Assembly (NCBI GenBank): GCA_003162475.1
Contig: PMOI01000004.1
Location: 254,049 to 318,048, forward strand
Length of the DNA stretch: 64,000 nucleotides
Reading direction: 5' to 3'
Source: Acidimicrobiaceae bacterium
Lineage (GTDB): Bacteria > Actinomycetota > Acidimicrobiia > Acidimicrobiales > RAAP-2
Made by a program: the position numbers and the translations under genes
Notes under the pieces: generated by a model
Databases searched by the model: none
The model's input: the letters and a program-made list of their open reading frames with translations, nothing else
Told to the model about the DNA's origin: nothing
Shown: positions 57,644 to 64,000 of the stretch, piece by piece
How the letters are laid out: each line of letters starts with the position of its first letter
Position numbering within the stretch: the first letter of the stretch is position 1

Positions 57644-59155
57644 GTGACAGCGAATAGCAGTAGTTGGCATAGATTCGACGAGATACAGCACTACCAGATG
57701 CTCGTCAACGGAGAGTGGATCGACGCATCCTCGGGCGAGACGTTCGAGAGCGTCGATCCGTACACGGGTCGCACGTGGGCAGTCATCCCGGAGGCGACGA
57801 GCAGCGACGTTGACGCCGCGGTCAAAGCCGCCCGGTCGGCATTGGAAGGACCGTGGGGTCGCTTCACTGGGACCGAGAGAGCGCGATTGATTCGCCGATT
57901 GGCCGAGAAGATCGACGAGCACGCCGAGTCGTTGGCCGTCGTCGAGTCGATCGATAACGGCAAGATCATCCGCGAGATGATGGGGCAACTCCAAAACCTC
58001 CCCGAGTGGTACTACTACTTTGCGGGAGCTGCCGACAAGGTCCAAGGCTCGACAATCCCTAGTCATAAACCGAATTACTTCATTTACACTGTTCGAGAGC
58101 CCGTGGGCGTCGTCGCCGGAATCGTCCCGTGGAACTCGCCGCTGCTGATCACTTCGTACAAGCTCGCACCGGCGCTCGCGGCGGGATGTACGTTCGTCCT
58201 GAAACCAGCGGAACAGGCCTCAGCGTCATCCCTCGAGTTCGCCAAGTTGTTCGCGGAAGCGGACTTTCCCCCTGGCGTCTTCAACGTCGTTACGGGACAC
58301 GGCACCACGGGCAGTGCCCTCGTCAAGAATCCTGGGGTGCAGAAGGTCGCCTTCACGGGATCTAACGACACCGGCCGACTCGTGATGAGGGACGCCGCTG
58401 ACCACTACGCCCAAGTCACGTTGGAGCTCGGCGGCAAGTCTCCCAATATTGTCTTCGCCGACGCGGATCTCGACGCGGCGGCCAATGGTGTGGTCGCCGG
58501 CATCTTCGCGGCCGCGGGTCAGACTTGTGTCGCGGGATCGCGCCTTCTCGTTCACGCCGACGCCCGAGAGCAACTCGTCGACCGAGTTATTCAGAGGGCG
58601 AAGACGATTCTCATTGGTGATCCGTTACTCGCCGAAACCGAGTTGGGTCCCATCGCATCTCGCGAACAGTGGGAACGGGTGAAGAGTTACGTCGAAATCG
58701 GCGAAGCGGAAGGTGCCACGCTCGCGTACGGCGGACGAGTGCCCACGCAGAGCAATCTACAGGACGGGTTCTTCATCGATCCCACCGTGTTCACTGACGT
58801 CGACAACCAGATGCGGGTAGCGCGCGAAGAGATCTTCGGGCCTGTACTCACTGTCCTGACCTTTCAAACCGAGGAAGAAGCTCTTCGCCTCGCCAACGAC
58901 ACAACGTTCGGCCTCGCCGCCGGCGTCTGGACATCGAATCTTCAGCGTGGTCACCGGATGGCGCACGCGTTGCAAGCCGGAAACGTTTGGTTGAACAGCT
59001 ATAGAAACATCAGTTTCAACGTTCCCTTCGGGGGCTTCAAGGGGAGTGGCATCGGCAGTGAAAACGGTCTCGAGGCAGTCCACGACTTCACGCACGTGAA
59101 GTCAGTGTGGGTCGAACTCTCCGGATCAACGCAAGATCCCTTCCGCCTCGGTTGA
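57644..59155 (+). CDS. NAD(P)-dependent aldehyde dehydrogenase
   Basis: The protein has 503 residues from GTG 57644, which has AAAGGA directly upstream; the ATG at 57626 has no site. The family features are IVPWNSPLLITSYKLAPALAAGCTFVLKPAEQ, LELGGKSPNIVFADAD with the general-base Glu, and the catalytic Cys295 in AAGQTCVAGSR. It is of the ALDH2/betaine-aldehyde/semialdehyde type. In the cluster it could oxidise an aldehyde or semialdehyde from amino-acid breakdown, for example 2-oxoglutarate semialdehyde or acetaldehyde. Confidence 0.93.
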   Translation: MTANSSSWHRFDEIQHYQMLVNGEWIDASSGETFESVDPYTGRTWAVIPEATSSDVDAAVKAARSALEGPWGRFTGTERARLIRRLAEKIDEHAESLAVVESIDNGKIIREMMGQLQNLPEWYYYFAGAADKVQGSTIPSHKPNYFIYTVREPVGVVAGIVPWNSPLLITSYKLAPALAAGCTFVLKPAEQASASSLEFAKLFAEADFPPGVFNVVTGHGTTGSALVKNPGVQKVAFTGSNDTGRLVMRDAADHYAQVTLELGGKSPNIVFADADLDAAANGVVAGIFAAAGQTCVAGSRLLVHADAREQLVDRVIQRAKTILIGDPLLAETELGPIASREQWERVKSYVEIGEAEGATLAYGGRVPTQSNLQDGFFIDPTVFTDVDNQMRVAREEIFGPVLTVLTFQTEEEALRLANDTTFGLAAGVWTSNLQRGHRMAHALQAGNVWLNSYRNISFNVPFGGFKGSGIGSENGLEAVHDFTHVKSVWVELSGSTQDPFRLG

Positions 59156-59273
59156 TTCGTGATTTGGTCAGTGCTCGCGAACGCCCCCGTGACTCGAGGT
59201 GACGAGGTTCTTGGTCTGCTCAGTCGGTCCTCGGTGTAACAACGCACTTTCTCGTCAACCCTTTTCGCACTCA

Positions 59274-59287
59274 TTGCCGACCGGCAA
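59274..59287. promoter_or_regulatory. Palindrome TTGCCG-AC-CGGCAA before the cyclodeaminase-like gene
   Basis: Perfect 6-bp arms with a 2-bp centre lie 31 bp before the GTG at 59318 and could double as a -35 region (TTGCCG). An operator role is plausible. Confidence 0.4.
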
Positions 59288-59317
59288 ATTCAATTCATCA
59301 TTAACTTTGGAGATACC

Positions 59318-60265
59318 GTGACAGATCCACCACTACTCATTACACGCGAAGACGTGCAGGGGCTCATAGATTGGGACGCACTCTACGAAGCAACGCGCGT
59401 AGGGCTCATCGCCGGGGATAGAGCTACCGAATCGTCAGCTCTTTCGGGTCAGGTCCTTTACGGTGAAGGGTCTCTTCACCTGAAAGCGGCGTCGCTTGAT
59501 GAAGAAGGGACGCTCTCGGTAAAGTCCAATCTTCGCCCCAACCAAGGGGGAGTGAGTGGAGTTCTTCTTGCGTACGATCTGCAAACGCAGCGACTCACGG
59601 GAATCATCGACGCGGGTCTTATCACGGCACTGAGAACAGGCGCAATTGGCGCAGTCGCGGCGGAGCGCCTCAACTCCTCGAGTGCCGTCACGGTCGCGGT
59701 CCTTGGATCAGGACCCGTCGGAATGGAGACGGCGAAAGCTCTCCTGCGTGTGCTCAACGTTGTTGAAGTGCGCTTTTGGAGTCGGAATCGTTCGTCGGCG
59801 GAGAATGCTGCCAACAGCATGGCCACGGACGTGAAGTCCGTCTCGTTCGAGAAAACGGCTGAGGCCGTCACCGGCGCGAACGTCGTGGTGACGGCAACTC
59901 CGTCGAGTGCTCCTATTTTGACAGCGGAGGGGATTGCCCAAGACACCCTGATACTCGCCATGGGTGCGGACACGGTTGGTAAAAGGGAGTTGCATTCCTC
60001 CGTACTTGAGTCGGCAGAAGTGTACGCCGACGTTCCGTCTGACGCGCTTCGTGTCGGCGAAAGTGCCCACCTATCTGTGGATCGTCGACGAGAGGTGAAG
60101 GCAATTTCGGAACTCTTCAAGTCCTACAACCAACCAAAAAGAAGTCACCCTTATTTGGTGTTCGACTCGGTTGGCTCTTCGTACGTTGACGCCGCCGTCA
60201 CTGCCTTGATCTTGACGCGCGCTCGCGAACGTGGTGTTGGCAGTCCGGTGCATTTGAGAAACTGA
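59318..60265 (+). CDS. Ornithine cyclodeaminase/mu-crystallin family enzyme
   Basis: The protein has 315 residues from GTG 59318, with TTGGAG upstream. The substrate-side stretch LSGQVLYGEGSLHLKAASL and LSVKSNLRPNQGG includes the lysines used by the family. The NAD(P) motif is VAVLGSGPVGMETAKALL, followed by GANVVVTATPSSAPIL and a conserved ILAMGADTVGKREL. Members include ornithine cyclodeaminase, delta1-pyrroline-2-carboxylate reductase (LhpI type), alanine dehydrogenase and ketimine reductases. The neighbouring genes favour a cyclic-imine reductase, which is inference. Confidence 0.85.
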   Translation: MTDPPLLITREDVQGLIDWDALYEATRVGLIAGDRATESSALSGQVLYGEGSLHLKAASLDEEGTLSVKSNLRPNQGGVSGVLLAYDLQTQRLTGIIDAGLITALRTGAIGAVAAERLNSSSAVTVAVLGSGPVGMETAKALLRVLNVVEVRFWSRNRSSAENAANSMATDVKSVSFEKTAEAVTGANVVVTATPSSAPILTAEGIAQDTLILAMGADTVGKRELHSSVLESAEVYADVPSDALRVGESAHLSVDRRREVKAISELFKSYNQPKRSHPYLVFDSVGSSYVDAAVTALILTRARERGVGSPVHLRN

Positions 60266-60491
60266 CAAGTTGCTTCTGGGCTTGCAGGAAATTCGAGGAT
60301 GCACCACCCGTCGTCCATAACGATTTAAATCACTTTCGTACGGTGGGCCTCGGCGCGCTCGCACGTGTTGTTCGACGTAACTTGATCGGGGGCGGTCCGT
60401 CAGTGCACGACGGCAGACGGGACCAGAGCACTCGTGGTTACGTCACCTTCTTCGCGTCGAACACCCAAGCTGTCAATGCCGTGTGACATAT

Positions 60492-60497
60492 TACAAT
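60492..60497 (+). promoter_or_regulatory. -10 box TACAAT, leaderless start of the oxidase operon
   Basis: The box, one base from consensus, ends 6 nt before ATG 60504. This fixes the start and makes the in-frame GTG at 60483 unlikely. Confidence 0.5.
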
Positions 60498-60503
60498 GAC
60501 CGC

Positions 60504-61694
60504 ATGAGTGGATCCGTGGTCGTGGTGGGCGCCGGGATCATCGGGGCGGCCTGCGCGAGAGCCCTTTCGAAGAAGGGGTTTTCCGTCACGATCGTCGAGC
60601 GCGGGGCGAGTGTCGGAGGCACGTCCGCGTCAGGTGAAGGGAATCTGCTCGTCAGCGACAAGGCCCCTGGCGCCGAACTGACGATGGCCCAGTACGCGTC
60701 GCGACTCTGGCCCGATCTCGTCGCCGAGCTTGCAAACGAGTTGGGTAGGGACTTTCCCTCACTCGAGTTCGAGCCCAAGGGCGGCCTCGTCGTTACTCTG
60801 GCGGACGGTGATGCTCGTGCTCTCGAGTCCTTCGCCGCTCACCAGCGTGAGTACGGCGTGCGCGCCGAGCCTCTCGGTGCCGCAGAGGCTCGACTTCTTG
60901 AGCCGGACCTAAATCCACGGATCTCTTCGGCCGTTTTCTATCCGGACGACGCGCAGGTCCAGCCCGTCATTGCGGCGGAGGCGTTTCTCGCCTCGGCGAG
61001 GGCCTTGGGAACGCGCGTCGTTCTTGGCGCCAGCGTCATCGGAGCGCTCGCCGGCGACCAGGGCGAACTCGCCGGTGTTCGTACGACGAAGGGCGACTTT
61101 CCCTGTGATCACGTCGTCGTCGCGGCGGGGCCGTGGTCCGGCGAAGTGGCACGAGTTCTCGGTGGTTCCCTTCCGGTCGCTCCTCGCAAGGGGTTCATCT
61201 TGGTCACGTCTCGAATGACGCAGCGTGTTCATCACAAGGTGTATGACGCGGACTACGTCGGTGCAGTTGAGTCGGACGACCGAGGTCTCCAGACGTCGAC
61301 CGTGGTCGAGTCGACGGCGTCGGGAACGGTGCTCATCGGTTCGTCTCGCGAGCGCGTCGGTTTTGACGCCAGTCTTGACGTAGCGGTCGTGAGCGAGCTC
61401 GCCACGAAAGCCACACGTCTCTTCCCCTTCTTGAGCGAGGCGTCACTGATGCGCGTCTACTGCGGATTTCGTCCCTTCGTCCCGGATCACGTCCCGGTCA
61501 TTGGCGAGGATCCCACGTGTCCCGGCCTTTGGTACGCAACGGGACACGAAGGCGCCGGTATCGGACTCGCGCCCTCGACCGCCGAGATTCTCGCAGCGAC
61601 GTTGAGCGGCGAAGAGCCAGCAATAGACGCCGATCCGTACTCCCCGGCTCGACCCTCACTTGCGAGTTTTCTGACGAACGAGCCCACAGAATGA
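60504..61694 (+). CDS. FAD-dependent amino acid oxidase/dehydrogenase subunit (HcnC/LhpB/DAO type)
   Basis: The protein has 396 residues from ATG 60504. The FAD motif is VVVVGAGIIGAACARALSKKG, with the second glycine-rich EASGEGN-like SASGEGNLLVSDK segment typical of the glycine/D-amino-acid-oxidase family. A C-terminal GxExGHGLxxAP-type motif is seen as YATGHEGAGIGLAPSTAE. The protein forms the substrate-oxidising subunit of three-part enzymes in this family. Its stop overlaps the start of the [2Fe-2S] subunit (ATGA at 61691). It could oxidise a D-amino acid, glycine or hydroxyproline. Confidence 0.85.
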   Translation: MSGSVVVVGAGIIGAACARALSKKGFSVTIVERGASVGGTSASGEGNLLVSDKAPGAELTMAQYASRLWPDLVAELANELGRDFPSLEFEPKGGLVVTLADGDARALESFAAHQREYGVRAEPLGAAEARLLEPDLNPRISSAVFYPDDAQVQPVIAAEAFLASARALGTRVVLGASVIGALAGDQGELAGVRTTKGDFPCDHVVVAAGPWSGEVARVLGGSLPVAPRKGFILVTSRMTQRVHHKVYDADYVGAVESDDRGLQTSTVVESTASGTVLIGSSRERVGFDASLDVAVVSELATKATRLFPFLSEASLMRVYCGFRPFVPDHVPVIGEDPTCPGLWYATGHEGAGIGLAPSTAEILAATLSGEEPAIDADPYSPARPSLASFLTNEPTE

Positions 61695-62035
61695 CTGCGC
61701 ATTCGGTCGATCCCGAGAAGGATCCGATCCGACCTGGTTCGACCAACGTCGTGACGATCGTCGTCGACGGGGCTTCGGTCACGGGCGTTCGTGGTCAGAC
61801 GCTTGCCGGCGTGCTGTTGTCGGCTGGCTACGTCTCGTGGCGAGGCACTTCACGCGGGGACCGTCCTCGAGGACTGTTTTGTGGCATCGGCGTGTGCTTC
61901 GACTGCGTGGCCGTCGTGAACGGACTGTCGGACGTGCGGGTATGCCAACGACGCGCCGACGACGGTGACGTCGTGACCTTCCAAAGCGATCATCCCGATT
62001 CATCCGTCGAAGAGCAATCGAGCGACGCGCCATGA
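61691..62035 (+). CDS. [2Fe-2S] small subunit of amino-acid dehydrogenase (HcnA/LhpF type)
   Basis: The protein has 114 residues, starting at ATG 61691 in the stop of the previous gene. It has the plant-ferredoxin-like fold with a cluster loop GLFCGIGVCFDCVAVVNG and a distant Cys in VRVCQRR (C-x4-C-x2-C-xn-C). HcnA, opine-oxidase small subunits and SoxA-like domains share this pattern. It carries electrons between the FAD subunit and the second FAD/[2Fe-2S] subunit encoded next, with which it overlaps by ATGA. Confidence 0.88.
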   Translation: MTAHSVDPEKDPIRPGSTNVVTIVVDGASVTGVRGQTLAGVLLSAGYVSWRGTSRGDRPRGLFCGIGVCFDCVAVVNGLSDVRVCQRRADDGDVVTFQSDHPDSSVEEQSSDAP

Positions 62036-63438
62036 AAATCGTCGTCATCGGCGCCGGACCGGCCGGTCTTGCGGCCGCACGGGCCGCCCTTGACGCGAAC
62101 CAACGCGTTGTCTTGCTCGACGCGGCCGATGACCTCGGTGGTCAGTACTGGCGTCACCTCCCGTCGAGCCGCCCGTCGAGCAACGAAGCCGTGTTGCACC
62201 ACCAGTGGACGAACTTCGTCGAACTTCGTGCCCGTCTTGAAGATGATCCGCTCTGCGAAGTCGTCACGTCCGCTCACGTGTGGGCGATCGATCGCGCTGG
62301 TATCCACGTGCTCGTGGGACCGCCCGACGGTCCCGACCGTGAACGACGTACGTACCCCACGGACGCGGTCGTGGTGGCGACGGGAGCGCACGACCGGGTG
62401 CTACCAGTTCCGGGTTGGGAGCTGCCGGGCGTCTACAGCGCCGGTGGCGCGCAGGCCCTCGCGAAGGGAGACCGCGTGGCCGTGGGCGAGCGCGTGCTCG
62501 TCGCCGGGTCTGGCCCCTTTCTTCTTCCCGTCGCTCTCTCCTTGGCGAACAGCACCAGTACGGTCGTCGGGGTCGTCGAAGCCAGTCGAGCCAGGCGCGT
62601 CGCGAGCAGCTGGGCCGCTCGCCCGTGGGAACTCGTGGGTGCTCGCACGAAGGTCGCCGAGGCGGGGTCGTACGCGAGAGAGTTTGCAAGGCACCGAATC
62701 CCCTACGTGATGGGTCGAGCGGTGACGGCCATCCACGGCGCGGAGTGCGTCGAGTCCGTCACCATCGCGGCCGTCGACTCGTCGTGGGCGCCCATCGTCG
62801 GTACCGAGTACTCGCTCGCGGTCGACGCGGTCTGCCTCGGTCACGGTTTCACGCCTCGTCTCGAACTCGCGATCGCTCTTGGCTGCCAACTCAACGATCG
62901 ACGGTTCGTCGCGATCGACGAGGGCCAGCGAACGAGCGTCGTCGGCGTCTACGCGGCCGGTGAGATTACTGGCGTGGGCGGCGCCGATCTCGCGCTGGTC
63001 GAGGGGACCATCGCCGGCCACCTCGCGGCGGGCGGACGCCTCGACGACGAAGTACTTGGCCAAGCTCGCAGACATCGCGCCACGTGGCGACGTTTCGCTG
63101 CTCGACTCGACGTGGCCCACGCGATTGGAGAGCGCTGGTCTCAGTGGTTGACCCCCGAGACCACCATCTGTCGCTGTGAAGATGTGACGTACCAGCAACT
63201 TCGCACCGTCGCGCGCGTCACCGACTCGTCGGGTCTACGTTCCTTGAAACTCACCTCTCGAGCGGGGCTCGGGATCTGTCAGGGTCGAACCTGCGGACGG
63301 ACCATCGAGTCGCTCTTAGGCGCGTGGTCGAACGAGGGTGGTCTCATCGACGGGGTGACGACGGACCGACGACCAATCGCGGTGCCGGTGCGCCTCGGTG
63401 AACTGCGTGTCGACTCACGCGACGCGGCCACTGACTGA
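62032..63438 (+). CDS. FAD/NAD(P)-binding subunit with C-terminal [2Fe-2S] domain (HcnB/LhpE type)
   Basis: The protein has 468 residues, starting at ATG 62032 in the stop of the previous gene. A first Rossmann motif VVIGAGPAGLAAARAAL lies at the N-terminus and a second VLVAGSGPFLLPVALSLANS near residue 160. The C-terminus has a bacterioferritin-associated-ferredoxin-like [2Fe-2S] domain: ICRCEDVTYQQL, then GLGICQGRTCGRTIESL (C-x-C and C-x4-C). This order and length match HcnB and the large subunits of opine and D-hydroxyproline dehydrogenases. Together with the two preceding genes it forms a three-subunit amino-acid dehydrogenase that likely feeds the respiratory chain. Confidence 0.9.
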   Translation: MKIVVIGAGPAGLAAARAALDANQRVVLLDAADDLGGQYWRHLPSSRPSSNEAVLHHQWTNFVELRARLEDDPLCEVVTSAHVWAIDRAGIHVLVGPPDGPDRERRTYPTDAVVVATGAHDRVLPVPGWELPGVYSAGGAQALAKGDRVAVGERVLVAGSGPFLLPVALSLANSTSTVVGVVEASRARRVASSWAARPWELVGARTKVAEAGSYAREFARHRIPYVMGRAVTAIHGAECVESVTIAAVDSSWAPIVGTEYSLAVDAVCLGHGFTPRLELAIALGCQLNDRRFVAIDEGQRTSVVGVYAAGEITGVGGADLALVEGTIAGHLAAGGRLDDEVLGQARRHRATWRRFAARLDVAHAIGERWSQWLTPETTICRCEDVTYQQLRTVARVTDSSGLRSLKLTSRAGLGICQGRTCGRTIESLLGAWSNEGGLIDGVTTDRRPIAVPVRLGELRVDSRDAATD

Positions 63439-63464
63439 GACCGCGACCGACGGAGGCCTCACCG

Positions 63465-64000
63465 TCAAGCGGTCGGTGGGTCGTGACGAGCGAGAAAGTC
63501 GCTCAACACACTGAAGTACGCCTCGGGCTCTTCGACGAAGGGCATGTGACTCGATTCCTCGAAGATCGTCCAGCGCACGTCGGGAATCTCGTCGACGAAG
63601 GCTTGCTGGGTCGCGGGCGTCGCTTCGTCGTAACGACCCGACAGCACGAGGGTCGGCACGGTAATCGTGCCTAACTGACCGACCACGCTCCACTCACGAA
63701 GGGTTCCCGTGCAGAACATCTCATTGGGTCCGATCATCGCGCCGTACACCGTCGAATCTTCCGCGACCGCGTCAAAGGACGCCTGCACCTCGTCCGGGTA
63801 GGGCAGTACGCGACAGATGTGCCGGTCGTAGAAGGCCTGGGTCGCCTCGAGGTACTCGGGGTCGTTAATGGTGCCGGCCGCTTCGTGGCGATCAAAGACC
63901 TCGGGGAGATCCCCGGGTAGTTCGCGGCGAAGTCGATGCGCCTCGTCGAGCAGTAACTGTTCGGAGGCCAGAGCGTTGCTCAGTATCAGTGAGCGAAGAC
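63465..64000 (-). CDS. Alpha/beta hydrolase, proline iminopeptidase-like, partial at window edge
   Basis: The 3' part of this gene is visible, 177 codons in frame from 63998. The cap and C-terminal regions resemble proline iminopeptidase (tricorn factor F1 type): DRHICRVLPYPDEVQASF, YGAMIGPNEMFCTGTLREW, the catalytic Asp in LVLSGRYDEATP, and the catalytic His in EESSHMPFVEEPEAY. The nucleophile Ser would lie beyond the edge. These enzymes release N-terminal proline from peptides. That would fit the proline and amino-acid catabolic theme of the region, but a generic hydrolase is possible. It is convergent with the dehydrogenase operon. Confidence 0.78.
   Translation of the reverse strand, partial: LRSLILSNALASEQLLLDEAHRLRRELPGDLPEVFDRHEAAGTINDPEYLEATQAFYDRHICRVLPYPDEVQASFDAVAEDSTVYGAMIGPNEMFCTGTLREWSVVGQLGTITVPTLVLSGRYDEATPATQQAFVDEIPDVRWTIFEESSHMPFVEEPEAYFSVLSDFLARHDPPTA

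Noticed and set aside
60504..63438. Hydrogen cyanide synthase (hcnABC) as a definite call
   Set aside because: Subunit types and lengths fit, but the gene order differs (C-A-B) and many homologous complexes are opine, proline or hydroxyproline dehydrogenases. Sequence alone does not decide cyanogenesis.
1..64000. tRNA, rRNA, CRISPR arrays, insertion sequences, prophage
   Set aside because: I looked in intergenic regions for GTTCGA-type T-loops, regular spacer-repeat arrays, transposase motifs and att-like duplications and found none that could be supported. The GGTTCGA matches seen lie inside coding regions.

Overview
The window looks like chromosomal DNA of a high-GC actinobacterium. Gene density is high, GTG and TTG starts are common, codon third positions are G/C-rich, and the content is typical: an MmpL-type exporter, a CmaA/CFA-type lipid methyltransferase, a PutA with a short tail, a 2-oxoacid:ferredoxin oxidoreductase and DUF1003, SPFH and NfeD membrane proteins. 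At least nine genes have a TANNNT box 6 or 7 nt in front of the start codon, as expected for leaderless transcripts, which are common in Actinomycetota. A member of class Acidimicrobiia is my best guess; this is inference from gene content, not a marker-gene assignment. I see no rRNA, tRNA, CRISPR array, insertion sequence or prophage.

Layout. 1-4160: 3' part of a 2-oxoacid:ferredoxin oxidoreductase alpha gene, coupled to a GltD-like Fe-S flavoprotein, then a LysR regulator with an operator on its own promoter. 4275-7363: three consecutive exported proteins of unknown function. 7375-13020: MMPL exporter, O-methyltransferase with an ABM-domain protein, an exported propeller-like protein, a perfect 17-bp hairpin, a GNAT gene remnant and a VOC protein. 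13033-20324: LprI-like lipoprotein, signal peptidase I, HxlR-controlled MFS exporter, DUF1003, CFA-type methyltransferase, SPFH protein and an exported protein. 20613-30062: P-loop phosphotransferase, a 39-codon membrane peptide, NfeD protein, acyl-CoA dehydrogenase, PutA, AI-2E-family transporter and UPF0104 protein. 30232-34783: HIT-like protein, two GNATs, a hygromycin-kinase-like phosphotransferase, a questin-oxidase-like protein and a small membrane protein.

34851-42158: a Tat-exported molybdo-oxidoreductase with its cytochrome b and a 33-codon leader ORF, a chromate transporter, an ABC-2 exporter, a methyltransferase, and an Asp-box propeller protein coupled to a MoaD/ThiS-like protein. 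42268-50381: a nearly complete molybdenum-cofactor and molybdate-uptake locus (mogA, moaD, moeA, moaE, modA, fused modBC, an HTH-Mop regulator, moaA, moaC), next to a 45-residue zinc-finger protein. This locus could supply the nearby molybdoenzyme.

50650-64000: an ABC-F protein, then an amino-acid catabolic region. It holds a PLP enzyme of the D-threonine aldolase/D-serine dehydratase fold, a ROK-type regulator, an SDR, an APC permease, an aldehyde dehydrogenase, an ornithine-cyclodeaminase-like enzyme, a three-subunit FAD/[2Fe-2S] amino-acid dehydrogenase (HcnABC/LhpBEF type) and a proline-iminopeptidase-like hydrolase cut by the right edge. The set suggests uptake and oxidation of an imino acid or D-amino acid such as hydroxyproline.
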